This document shows positions 11,090 through 23,966 of a stretch of 64,000 nt of DNA, piece by piece; the stretch's first letter is position 1, and each line of letters starts with the position of its first letter. Location: NCBI RefSeq assembly GCF_027172205.1, contig NC_070614.1, positions 41,779,001 to 41,843,000 of the forward strand, in the 5' to 3' direction. The notes below the pieces were generated by a model. It was not told the DNA's origin. It ran no database searches and saw nothing but the letters and a program-made list of their open reading frames with translations. Source of the stretch: Podarcis raffonei (Eukaryota; Chordata; Lepidosauria; Squamata; Lacertidae). A program made the position numbers and the translations under genes.

Positions 11090-11430
11090 TAAGAATAAAA
11101 ATGTGCACTTTACCACTGAGACCATGCCATTGTTAACTATCCACCCTCCCAAAATTTCAACACCTCTTGCGATGGTTTGGCCCCTTTCTGTTTTAACAGT
11201 ACAAATTCTACAAACACCCTCCATATCTCCTCAAAATCATTTCTCCTGCATATTCCCTGTCTTACCTTAACGGCACATGTTAATTTATCATTAATAGCTA
11301 TATCCCATACCCCTTTAAACCATTCTTCCATTTTGTATTCTGCTTGCGCCTTCCACTTCCTAGCTATAACAATTCGTGCAGCTGTCAATAAATTTGTGAG
11401 CAAGTCCTTCACAGTCTGCGAACCTTCAAC
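11090..11430 (-). mobile_element. L1-like LINE ORF2 C-terminal fragment
   Basis: The minus strand encodes LLTAARIVIARKWKAQAEYK, then MEEWFKGVWDIAINDKLTCA, the pattern of the C-terminal end of L1 ORF2 (AAR.liarkWK...eW). An A-rich end (ttatttt on plus) lies at 11040-11080. Confidence 0.7.
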
Positions 11431-11479
11431 CCCATCGTAAACTGATAATAATGCTACCTCTGGACTTTCGGTCAGCTTT

Positions 11480-12850
11480 ACTCATGTAGATTGTGCTGGA
11501 CAGACACTCTTGGGCCCTTCTGAATACTGATCAGTAGGGGGGGGTGAGTTCTGGGCCCTTGGTTTTATGATTCCCTGCTGCTGCTGGGCACCTGTCTCCT
11601 ATGGTGTTGAGCACCTGCACTGGGGGCAGGGGGTAGAAACAAACAGGGACCCACTTCTGCCCACTCAAGGAGACCCACCCTCAGAGGTCCCCTTATTCTG
11701 GCTCCAAGACCATCCCTTCTCCTCCCCCACTGCTCTGAGGAGAGGAAGAAAGGGGCACACCTCGGCATAGACTGAGGGAGGCTTACAAAACTCCCTCCCT
11801 GAGAAGAAACCAGAGACTAACCACACCTGTCCTGGAGCTGATATAGGAAATGTTCCTCCCCTAAGAACCCACAGGACAGAAATGGACGATGTATCCCTCT
11901 TCTGCAAGAATGGTGTAAGATTGGCAGGGCTGTGATTTTGGTATCTGGCCCCTCTTGGATTTCCCCCTCCTTCTACCTTGGCTTTTGGCGGCTGTGTAAA
12001 TGTGGAACAGCAGAGCAGCAAGATTTCATGCAGGTTGGGGCTGCTGGGAGCTGGGAGTCAAGCAATAGTTGGGCTACAGAACCTCCACCTTTGTACTAAA
12101 TCAGTAAGACCTATTCTGTTGAGGTTATGCAATAATCAACCAAATGAGGCAACTTTAGTTAAGGAGCCTGAGCTATTCAAGATAAAGACCCTTCATGCTA
12201 ATTCTGACTGGAGCCAACTAGGCTATCCCACCTGCCTTTATTTTGCCTGCCAGCTCCCAGACTGGTTTGACAGGCTGGCTGGAGCCGCACCCAAGAGCCT
12301 TCGCTTTTCAAACTTGGTTTCATTGAGAGCAAACCAACAAGTTTGGATTGCTACATTAGCTACCTCATTACTCCACCACAGCTAAGAAAAACGCAGGGCT
12401 TTTCCTCCACTGTCTGAAGCCAAGGAAACAAATCTACAAAAGGACTCTCAAGTGGAGACCAGAGGCTCACGTTTTTTGCACCCAAGTCCTTTGGCTCACA
12501 ACAGCACCAGCAGGTGAGATTAAGGCTGGATTGAGACACGCTTGAGAGTAGGAGAGAGAAATGGGGTTCTCCCAGCACTGCTCTATTTTTCCTCGGGCAG
12601 GAACTGTGAATGTCAGAATGGACTGCAGACATGTGCACTGACCTAGCACTAAAGAAAACATAGCCACGAGCCATTTGCTTGAAGCAAATATTGCCCCTCC
12701 AAAAGCCTTACAGTAGAAAAGCAAGTGTATCTGGAATGAAGATTTATTTCTATTATTGTTTTTGAAATACACAATAATTGGTTTCAGGACTTGAAATAGG
12801 GGGGCACCCTTTGCCGATTTTAACATTGCACATGAAAAGTAGTGATTTCC
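11480..12850. other. Intergenic, no gene seen
   Basis: Moderate GC, many short open frames on both strands, but none with a family motif. I see nothing I can name. Confidence 0.4.
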
Positions 12851-12857
12851 TTTGACT

Positions 12858-12858
<1 letters not shown>

Positions 12859-12928
<70 letters not shown>
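12859..12928. repeat. Compound (GT)n(GA)n microsatellite
   Basis: GT units at 12859-12877 pass into GA units to 12928. Confidence 0.95.
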
Positions 12929-12931
<3 letters not shown>

Positions 12932-13439
12932 GGCTTCCTGATGTTACTGGGCTAGCAACTCGCATCAGTTCCAGCCACCACAGCAGAAGGTCAGGGATGA
13001 TGTGAGTTGTTATGCAACATCTGGAAGACTGGAGGTTTTCTCCCCCCTTGTATTAAGTCACCATTCTGTCCTCCCCACCCCCGGGATTTTCAGTTTTTCA
13101 AAAATATTTCCTATTCTGCAAACTGCACAACAACAAGGAATAGCCTAACAATGCATGGGTTTTTTGGAAACAATATTTCCTGCTATTGCACAACTTTGCA
13201 ATAGCTGGAAAAGACATTCTAAAAACAAGGAAGTGAACTGAAGTGGTGATGAAAGAAAAAACATGTAAGGCTTTCTTTGTGATGGAAATTGCTACTTCTG
13301 GGCGTCATTCTAAATTCCACAAAACCGCATTTCAAATATATAGACCCAGTAAACCTGTTTGGTAAAGTGGAAGGTCAACATCCAGGGAAGAAATTATACC
13401 CTCCCAGCATCACTGGTCTCTGGTATGCCAGGATGGAGG

Positions 13440-14290
13440 GAGGCCTCCCCTTTTTCCAACCACTCTGGTTTTAACATTAAAACTTCCCTAAACAGGGCTG
13501 CCTTCAGATGTCTTCTAAAAGTCAGATAGTTGTTTATTTCCTTGACATCTGATGGGAGGGCGTTCCACAGGGCGGGCGCCACTACCGAGAAGGCCCTGTA
13601 ACCTCACTTTTTGCAGGGAGGGAACCTCAGAGCTAGACCTCAGTGTCTGGGCTGAAAGATGGAGGTGAAGACGCTTATTCAGGTATACTGGGCCAAGGCC
13701 GTTTAGGGCTTTAAAGGTCATCACCACCACCACATTTTGAATTGTGCTCAGAGATGTACTGGGAGCCAATGCAGGTCTTTCATCACAGGTGTAATATGGT
13801 CTTGACAGCTGCTCCCAGTCACCAGTCTAGCTGCCACATTCTGGATTAGTCGTAGTTTTTGGATCACCTTCAAAGGTAGCCCCACGTACAGCACATTGCA
13901 GTAGTCCATGGGTAGGCAAACTAAGGCCTGGGGGCCGGATCCGGCCCAATCGCCTTCTAAATCTGGCCCGCCGGCAGTCCGGGAATCAGCATGTTTTTAC
14001 ATGAGTATAATGTGTCCTTCTTTTATTGAAAATGCATCTCTGGGTTATTTGTGGGGCCTGCCTGGTGTTTTTACATGAGTAGAACATGTGCTTTTATTTA
14101 AAATACATCTCTGGGTTATTTGTGGGGCACAGGAATTCGTTCATATATTTTTTTTTCAAAATATAGTTTGGCCCCCGACAAGGTCTGAGGGACAGGGGAC
14201 CAGTCCCCTGATGAAAAAGTTTGCTGACCCCTGCAGTAGTCCAAGCGGGAGATAACCATAGTCAAATACTGAGCTAGATTGATTTTCCCC
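13440..14290 (-). mobile_element. LINE, family A (interrupted by a hAT element)
   Basis: The minus strand encodes a LINE C-terminus ([47 protein letters not shown]). Upstream (13800-14260) it holds the region that in a sister copy reads [12 protein letters not shown] and [14 protein letters not shown]. The element at 13907-14233 splits it. Confidence 0.7.
13907..14233. mobile_element. hAT MITE inserted in LINE, exact 8-bp TSD
   Basis: The 5' end catgggtaggcaaact and 3' end agtttgctgacccctg are inverted terminal repeats. The 8-mer cagtagtc flanks at 13899-13906 and 14234-14241. Inside, a block of about 65 bp (tgtttttacatgagta through ctgggttatttgtggggc) is present twice. Confidence 0.85.
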
Positions 14291-15780
14291 CCTCCCCTTG
14301 GCTTAGTATGAGGAATCTACCTGTGTTCCAGAGTGGGAAATGGCAGTGGGTGGTGGATTTTTTTCCATGCTCAAATCATGAGCTGAACCAGGGAAGTCTG
14401 GATGGGAGGGGGTTCTGGAACTCTGTTCACATTATAGAATTTGCAAGCAGAGGTATTCTGAGTTGTCCCTCCTTTTGTTAACACATCTGTGGTCTGTATG
14501 ATGCAGAACACAGGATGCAAAAGTCTTAGTGATGCTGAGCAGGTTTGAGACTAGTTGGTGCCCAGAGAAGAGACCAGCAAGAAATCCTTTGTGTGGCAAC
14601 TCCATATAAGAAAGATGAGATATAAAATGTAATGATTTTGGGTTGACTTCACTGGTTGGCAGGGACTTTGCAGGGTTTTTGAAATGGTGCGTTCCCAGCT
14701 CTAAATGCAGGTGAAGCACATGCATGACTGCTGAGCTACATTTGCTCACTCTGACCTACAGCCAGTCACAAGATCCAGAGGTCTTCCTTCATCCTGACAC
14801 ACCAGGGACCAGTGATGCTGGGAGGGTGTCATTTTCCCACAATGCAATTCCAGGCTGCCTTAGCAGCTGGGATCCTACCACCTAGCAGGGCCCAGTACAG
14901 GTATTACAAACTGTTCTGCACTCTTCCCAAGGACCAGCTGAATGAAGCTCTCTGGTCCATGCACTTTTCTCAGATCACTCACTCCGCAATGAGAATGAAG
15001 CCCGCCCTTATTTTAATGGGCCTTAAAATATGAGCCTGGCCTTGTAGCCAAGCTCTTCTAGTAGAATTCAGAAGCAGGATCATAGACTTCCCCCTGGTGG
15101 CGCATTAAAGCATAGCTGCCTCTTCCATCTGCATGGCTCAGAAGATTGGAACTCAGCAGTATGCCCTAGTGATGAGAGTTAGCGGGTTTTATAAAGGATG
15201 CCCCGGATTGCAACCTGAGTCAGTGGGGCACTTGCACATTCCAGAGTCTCGGGATCCTCAGGCACATGGGCTGTGAATCTCGAGCAAAGAACCAAGTTCA
15301 TCTGCTTCACCGGAGGCAGGAAGTGCTGAAAACCTGGACTTTGCAAGCAGGAGTGAAGTTACTTTATTACTCAGTTATAGCTCATTTTCCCCATCATGAA
15401 ACCCAAAGCAGTCATCAGCCACCCAGACACTGACCAGACCAAGACCTCCTTAGCTTCAGCAGGGCAGCAGTAATCTAAGCAGCCCTGTATGGTTGGGAAC
15501 CAGATACCTGAAGGACCATCCACACTCATCTGTACCTGCCTGAACCTTAACCCTGGTGCTCTTCTCTGGTATACTGCTGAGACCTTTAATGACAGTAAGT
15601 ACCATGGACAGGGACTTCACTGTGTTCACTTATACACACCCCCCCTCCAGCTGTGGGAGATAAGCATGAAACCCTGATGTTTACAAGAGCCTTAAAAACT
15701 GAGTTCAATTCCAGTTTGGTTTGTAATAATTTTATGACACTGTGCCTGTATCCTTTTAATTTTATCACACTACATCGGCT
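14290..15780. other. Intergenic, no gene seen
   Basis: Nothing with coding support. A few short repeat-like pieces only. Confidence 0.4.
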
Positions 15781-15784
15781 GCTC

Positions 15785-16200
15785 TTACTTTATTTTTTTT
15801 ATAAAATTTATTTGGTTTTTCAAATTAAAATCTGACGGAAATGTATCATAAAAACAAGATTCCAAGGACTTCCATCCTCCTCTTTGTGGGCTCTGTTATT
15901 AATCCTTTCCTCCCGCTTCTTTTATGATAATCTGAAAACCTCTTCCATTATGTCCAGAATTCAACCTTAAGCTACAAGTGATATTCCAGTCCTACTAGCA
16001 ATTTTACCTGTTTACAGTGGTCCTTAAGGTAAGTTATAAATTTCCCCCATTGCTTGTTAAAGTTTTGGTCTTCCTGCTTTCTGACTCTTCCAGTCATTTT
16101 AGCCATTTCAGCATAGTCCATTAACTTCACCTGCCACTCTTCTCTGGTGGGAACTTTGTCTTCTTTCCATCTCTGGGCCAGTAACATCTGTGCAGCCTGC
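15785..16200 (-). mobile_element. L1-like LINE 3' fragment
   Basis: The minus strand encodes LLAQRWKEDKVPTREEWQVK and LMDYAEMAKMTGRV, the L1 ORF2 C-terminal pattern; the poly(A) side faces 15790 (ttattttttttataaa on plus). Confidence 0.75.
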
Positions 16201-17300
16201 TGCTCTTAATGTTCTTGCTCTATATAAACTTTGTTATATTTTCTTATCTGTTGCTAAACCATTTTGGGAGTGTGAACACCATAGAAGACAGGATTTATTT
16301 ATTTTTAAATCACCTAACAATACATTAATTCCAGCACTCATCCTAGAGTTGTTTGCACACCTCAGGAATCCCAGCTCCCACACACTTGGCTCTTCTCCAC
16401 TCTCTGCCCCAATTCCAAAACAAGGAACTCAATCCAGGATCCCTCCTAGCCCTATTTTAAACCTCTAATTCCAGAGCTGAGAATGAAACCAAGAGTCAAG
16501 ATCACACCCTTCAGCCCTGGACCAAAACTAGAGATCTACCAGCTCCTCGTTTCAGGCTCACCCCCACGAATTCCATTTAGAACCACATTCTTCCGCCCAT
16601 GAGCCTGCCTTGAAGGAAAGGGAAAGGATCTCTGCTGCTTTGACATACTTTATCCAACCCGACTGTCCACGTTCTAAAGGAGAAATTCATCTGCACTAAG
16701 CCCCAGAGGCAGCTCCTCCCAGCCTAAAGGTGGCTTGTCTAGGGCAGTCCAGATAGTGCTGGACAACCACCCCCATCATCCCTGACCATGGGAGGCCGAT
16801 GGAAGTCTAATCTCCAGAGACTCACAGGTTCCCCACACATAGGCAAGGCTTCCCATGCAGTCCAGCTGCATTAAGCCTCCTACTGGGTTCCTATGAGAGT
16901 AACTGCACCAACAGGTTTACTCAGTCCCTTCAAACAGGGACTTTACCTAAGAACTAGGACAAACAAGCAGAAGCACCTTGCAATACTTTTTTTCTTGCAT
17001 GGGGGGAGATCTTTCTGCAAGTTTTCTCCAGTAACATTCCTCCTACGAATACAATACCAGGGAGGTTTGGAGCTATCCTGTCCCACAATAAAGAGGTCTT
17101 GAACATATAGATTTTAGAGAAGTGAGAACAGGGGAGGGATTTAAAGGTTCAACCCTGTACACCTTGCCACCTGAAAAGGGGTAGCAGCAGAAACAGATAC
17201 ACCAGAGCGCTTGATGTTTTGTTTTCAGCCTGCAATCTGCACATCTCGGACAGAGAAAACAGCACCTCTGGTGACTGGTTAAGTAGAAAATGACTCTTTG
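16200..17300. other. Spacer and presumed METTL17 3' flank
   Basis: No gene seen. The part nearest 17.3-17.6 kb is probably METTL17 3'UTR. Confidence 0.4.
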
Positions 17301-17639
17301 GAGTTTATGAATAAATATGCAGCCATGTAAGACCACAACAAAAACAGATCTACATTAAATACGTGCGCAGTGTGTCTCCAAGGAGCAGGAACAAGTTCCG
17401 TATGTTTAACACTGATACAAAACTGCCTGAAGCTCACGGAAATCTTCTGCTCTCTAAGATCCCACAGTTCCCCCACAAGGCCAGGAAGGCCTGGAAATGT
17501 GACTTGTGGCACCAGTTTATCCAACCAGCTCATGGATTCTGGAAAGCCATACAGCATTTGTAAGCCAATCTGACGCAAGATGTCTCTTAGAGGATGTGGT
17601 ATATGCTGGGATGAGGAGAGTGGCTGTACAGAGCTCCCA

Positions 17640-17757
17640 TCAACGGTGATCTTCATCCGTGTCGCCTCTCTCTTCTCCCGAGTCTGGCTCGCTATCCAGG
17701 TTCAAAACAGGGAGGCGGTCTCCACATTCACAGTTCCGGGCACATCTGTAAATATCC
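17640..17757 (-). CDS. METTL17: METTL17 exon 14 (C-terminal)
   Basis: The acceptor is CTCCTATAG. It encodes [18 protein letters not shown] and an acidic tail ending in TGA at 17640-17642. DIYRCAR matches the human DLYRCAR. CECG adds two cysteines beyond the C-A-R motif. Downstream sequence to about 17.3 kb is presumed 3'UTR; I do not see a clear polyadenylation signal. Confidence 0.91.
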
Positions 17758-20700
17758 CTATAGGAGAGGACGATGGGCGAAGATGATTCCTACATGAGAG
17801 GGTGTAAAAAACCTCTCCCTGTTTACATATCTCCACACCACGCATAATATTACAAACCTCTATTGTGTTACACACAAACAGACACTTTACCGGCTATTTT
17901 TCTAAGCTAAAAGCCCCAAATGATATAATCTTCCTGAAAGGGAAGTTACTCCGGTGCCTTGATCATTCTTGCAGTTACTTTGTCCAGAGAATAAAAGTAG
18001 AATAGGACTATAACTGTTGAGTGACAAAGTATAACTTTGAATCTTGAAATAAAATAAAAATATTAGAAGACAGGGGAAACATGCCGCCAGGGAATGAATG
18101 AGAGTCTAGAACCAAGGCCCCTCCCACCTTTGGGAGATCCAGTACCTGCTGTGTTTCTTTGAAGTAATCACTGCGTGCTGAAGGCTGCCATCGGGACAGC
18201 ACAGGTGGACGTGGACATGGCGGGTACGGCAAAGGACAGGCTTTGTGATCCGAGGCCAGGGCTGCTCCAGTTCCCCCGATCCTCTGCGTAGGATCAGGTA
18301 TGAGAATTTCTCCTCCTTCTTTGGTGGGTTCTGGAGGAAGACACAGAAGGTTGGGAAGGGGAAAATGGATCTCTGAAGAATAGAGTTTCCTACCCTCACT
18401 AACTAATTTGCTTCCCAGCCTTTGCTAAAGGGCAATCCAACTCTTGAATCAGGTGTGGATTAATTGAGCTGCCCGACTCCCTATCTGGTTCAGCCTGCCA
18501 GCATTTCCCAGCCCTGATCCTCCAGGATGAGAGAGGTGATGGGAGAAGGGCAGGGTATTTGACAGATGCTGTTAATGGAGCCTAATAACATGCCTCTTTG
18601 CCCCATATCGTTCATGCATGGGAAAAGCGTCTATATAACAAAAACAATACAAAACACATCACTGTGGACAAGTGAGCAGGTTTCATTGGCACCCTGAGTG
18701 AGGACACAATTTGGCCCCCTCCCCCCTCTTGCTTTCTGCTCTGTGCATGCTCTCAAGTGTGCTATGTCATAGTTTTGTGCCCCGCTGTGCAGGGAAACTG
18801 CCTGCATGAATGGTGACAACTAATAAAAGGGCTCAGTATGCTTTTTTGCAGTCTATAGGGTAGGGAAACGCAGTTAAGTTATACTGGAAATGAGGGAAGC
18901 TGAGCCAACCAAGCTATTGCTTGTAACTACACAAACACCCCAAGCTAATTGAACACAACAGGAGGTTGATCAACGTACAACGTGGAAAAGCATTGCACGT
19001 GGAATAAGCAGAAACTCACCCAACTGAAAGGCAGCGGGAAATACGTCTGGGTGAAGTTACATGGCAGGATACGGTCAGGCGACAAACGAGGGCATGGCAA
19101 ATGGTGCGGACACTGAGCATAATAGAGAAAGGGTAGAAAGTATCTGTTAGTCTCAGGTTATGGTAGGGTTACTTATCTCTCTGGGAATAGAAGACAACCA
19201 AAGTCTAATTTGCCCACAGGCCCCCCCAAATTAACAAGCCTTCGCATCCTATCTACTCCACATTGCTCTAAGTGGAAGAATTTATTAGACATAGTCCAGA
19301 TGAAACAATCTCAGTCCAATAAGCCAAATGCACAGCCTGTTTCCTGCATCTCATTTCAAAACCTCTCACGTTTCTTACACACTTGGTACAATTTAGAAGC
19401 CATGGTTTATGTTCCACCCACTAAAACAGACTGCAAACCACAGTATTTTTTCCAAGGTTGCAAACGAGGCTTCAGCTAGGATGAAAAGGGAAATTGTGGT
19501 TTAACAAGCCCCATAAATACTGAATTCAAACACATAAGAGATGGGTAGAGGGAACTTGCAGAAACAGCACTCATTCTCAGTCAAAGAGACCTTGCTTTAC
19601 CTTAGGGGTTGTTGCCCTCCAGAAGTTACTGGGACTCCCAAAACACATTAACCCTAGCCAACATGGCAAATGGGCTAGGATGATGGGAGCTGTAGTTCAG
19701 CAACATATGGGGGGCATCATGTTGTTCATTCTTGGTTTATCCTACTGAGATGGTTATATCTGAACTACATATTAGCTTCCCACTACTCTCATGTATCTGT
19801 TTGACAGTTTTGGTACTGTTATTTATAATGCACATTTAAAACATTTCTAGACTGGCTTTCATTCAAAATCACAGGGCAGGTGTACAGCAACACCATTAAA
19901 AATCACAGCAATAAAAAACACATACAATATAAAACAAGTAACAATAATATATTCAAACCAAAACAGATAGGTTCCAGTTGCCAGAAGATGGGGTGGAAGG
20001 TTTTTAGAAAGCACCAAAGGGACATTAACCAGCTCCCTCCTTGGAGGCGGTGTCACAACAGAAAATGCCCTATCCCAATTACTGCAATGCAAAACCTGAC
20101 CAACAGTACTTCACGATCTGATCTCTGTGACAGAGCAGCTCGATGTGGGAGAAGACGGTTCCTCGAGTAGTCTGGTCTCAAGTCGCTCAGGGCCCTCTAT
20201 GTCAATACAAGAAGCTTACAACTGGCTCCGTTGTATACTGGCAGCCAGTGCAATTCTCAAGAGGAGCATTAGCTGTGCTGCACCACATTCAGCAACCTAG
20301 CTGCAGCTTCCAGACCAGCCTCAAGGGCAGGCCCACATACAGTTCATTCCAGTAGTCCAGACTTGAAGTTAACAACAGGAACAACTATATGTGGCAAATC
20401 AGACGAAGATGGCAAAAGGTGCTCCTAAGCACTTCAGCAACGAAGACTGATTGTGGATCACTCCCAAACGAGGCACCTGTTCCTTTTGGGGGAGGCGAAT
20501 ACAATTCTGTCCAGAAGAGGTAAATCACCTAATTCCTGGACCTAGGAACCATCCACAAGACCTCCTCCTTCTCAGGATTCAGCAGCAGCAGCTCCTTTTC
20601 ACTCAATCTAGCTTCGGGAAAATTTCAAAACTCACCGGGGCAAAAACGGAAGGCTCTGTGGGATCATGAATCACTTCATCTGTGCCCTACAGAAGATGAT

Positions 20701-23700
20701 GGATGGGGGTAGAAAAACATAATTCATTTAAACAGTCACGCATGTCATTCTCACAGTCCTTCCTCGGTCATGGGCAAGGAAGCCAAATATCGAGGAAAAT
20801 ACTGGGGCCAGAGGTCGAGCAGGTGCAGCCATCACAGGAACAGGCCTATCAACTTGCTTAAAAGTTCAGGCCCATTTGAAACGGAGACAAGCCTAAATGC
20901 CTGCTACAATTATGGGGTGGGTGGGAATGAACTTTCCTTCTTTAATTAAAATTGGATTTTTAACTATCTGTGCAAATAAGAGTGGCAATCTGGAGCAGTT
21001 TTGTTAATTAGCAGAGTTTGGGGTTAAAGGTCTTCAAGAGGGAAATTATGACTCTTAAACTCATTCATTACAGTCCACGCTCCAGAGAAAAACTTTGGGG
21101 AAGACATAAAGCAATCATCAGACTAAGAGAAGGAGGGTGACGTGCTTCCTGGCACGATATCCCTTTTTAAACAATCGTTTTATTTCAGGGGTCACCAACA
21201 CAGCACCCATGGGTGTAACGGCACCCTTGATGTCTTCTTCTGGTGCCCACACTCACAGCCCCCCTTGGTTATGAGGCCATCACCTTTTGTCCCATGGAGA
21301 GTACGAGGAACGGGAAGGGGAAAGTGGAAGAATGACACTCATTCCCACTTGCTCACTCAGCACTTTTAAAGGCTGTGTGTATGCACACACACATATTTTC
21401 TATCTCTGGGGAGCAGGAAGAAGTCAGGGGTTGCACCCCAGGCATTTGCTCGCAGGTCTAAAAAGGCCATCGACTCCTATTTTATAGCCTGTGTGCATTT
21501 CTTTAAAGGCCACAAACACAGAGAAGTACCTCACCTTTAAAATAAGATCCCGGGCTTCCATGAGCATTTGATGACCTTCTTTGGTCCCGTTCTCTACCAG
21601 AACCTGGAAAAATGAAGGCAAGGGAGAGACTATACACTGGGTGGTGCTGAGCAACGGCCCCACCCCCATTCCCAAACAAGAGCAGGCTTCTGCAGCGCAT
21701 GGAATGCAGGGGAAAGTTGTTACTATCTATAGCACCACCAGCGGGCAAGGCACATGAGAAGAAATTCCTGTCCTGGGGATCTTACAATATTAAGATTTTA
21801 TATAGGGGAAGCAGGTGTGTCCACTTTCTGCTGCTCTCTCAGCGCCGTGACTTGGTGATCCAGGAACAGCAGCTCACAGAGTTTCCTCTGAGTTGCCCTA
21901 AGAATCAGGAACCCCTTTTTCATTCAATGTACAGAGGAATCCAAGTCACAGTTAGAGAAAAAGTGAGAATTGCAGAGACGATAGAAATTGCATAGGTAAA
22001 GGTAAAGGGACCCCTGACCATTAGGTTCAGTCGCGGATGACTCTGGGGTTGCGGCTCTCATCTTGCTTTATTGGCCGAGGGAGCCGGCGTACAGCTTCCA
22101 GGTCATGTGGCCAGCATGACCAAGCCGCTTCTGGCAAACTAGAGCAGCGCACAGAAACGCCGTTTACCTTCCCGTCGGAGCGGTAGCTATTTATCTACTT
22201 GCACTTTGACGTGCTTTCGAACTGATAGGTTGGCAGAAGCAGGGACCGAGCAACGGGAGCCCACCCCATCGCGGGGATTCGAACTGCCAACCTTCTGATC
22301 GGGAAGCCCTAGGCTCTGTGGTTTAACCCACAGCGCTACCTGTGTCCCATAGAAACTGCATATCCCCCTCCATTTACTGGAGCCAATAGGAGCTCCACAC
22401 ACCCTCACCTCTAATTATGGTGAGCGTGTAATATGTGTGCAGGGTCCAAATAGGTAGCTTTCTCCAAGCCTTACTGCAATACAGGGAGTGAGGGCAGAGA
22501 GGAGGCAAGGATATGCTGCAGGATGGGTAGGGAGGCCGCATGGGCCACACCCAGTTATTCCCCATCCCTGGAACAGAAGTATGGAAGGCAAGGTTAACAG
22601 GGAAGGTATATGTGGTTGCTTCAGTTGCATGTATTTAGGGGGAGAAACACAGTATCAGACGGGTAAGCTGTTTGTCCACTTACCAAAAAGCCACCTGTCT
22701 TTCTCCAGAGTGTCTGCACTGTCTCCACTCTCTGAGCATAACTTTGGAGTTCGTTGAGTGAGAAAGCAGAAACCACAAGGTCAAATTTCACCTGCATGTG
22801 GAGCAAGGGGAGAGAAAAAGATGGGGCTGGAATATGTAGGAACGGTGTATTCAATTACAAATTTTAGGGTCTTTTAAAAAAGAAAGGAAAAAGGCCAAAA
22901 GTTTAATTTAGAGCCAGTGTGGACAACTTCTGCAGTGTAACAGTCAAGCTCTTGGACTTAAGACCGGGAAGATCAGTCCATTCTCTGCTCTGCCATGAAG
23001 TTTCCTGGGTGACTGTGACAAAGGTACACTCTCAGCTTAACCTACTTCACAGGGCAATGATCCAACAGGTGGTGGCTGGCAGCAGTTGGGGAGGGCAGAA
23101 GAGGCCTCTGTATAATGGATATTTTTAAGGGCCCTCTGTAACAGATACGTTGTGGATTTGGTAGAAGTAGCAGAAGATGTGAAAAATTCCTCCCATGAAC
23201 TTCCTTATGGCTCAAGCCATTGGTATTATTCGAGAAAATCTCTGATTATTCTTAAGTGTGGCAAAAGTTGGCCACTTGCAGGGTTTTTTAAATGGAAAAT
23301 TTACACAGCATAAGAAGTATTTAAAAACAAACTCGTTTGAAGACCATTTCCAATCATTAAGCCTGGGGAATGGGAGGGGGAACCTGTTTAGATGTGGAAG
23401 TTAACCAGTTCAAGTGGGAAATCCTTGTGGGATTATGGAAAACACACAATGGTACCCAGTCAACAGAACAACGGGGGGACTGTAGGCACCTGAATGTGGA
23501 TTTAACGAGACCCCCTGGGACTCATACTGCTCTGAGTGCAGCTCCCCCTGGAGGAAAATAAGATGATGAGTTGTTATTATTACCTTTGGTGAGACGGGGA
23601 GGAACTGCCGAAAGTAGACTCCTGGGATGCAGAGATTCTTGTCCTCAGAAATGCCTGGGTAGTTGTTTTTTAAAAAAACAAAACAAAACAAAAACAAAGG

Positions 23701-23912
23701 TAGAAGCATGGAGAGGTTTGTGGGAGCTCAAATACAACAGGTGAAGTGCTGTAACTCAGTGAGTAGAATGTACGTTTTGCATGCAGAAGGTGCTAAGCTC
23801 AATCCCTGATATCCCCATGTAGAGCTGGGAGAGACTCCTGCTGAAACCCTGGAGAGTGACTGTCAGCCAGTGTCTACAGTAGTGAGAAAGATGGACCAAT
23901 GGCCTGACCCTG

Positions 23913-23966
<54 letters not shown>

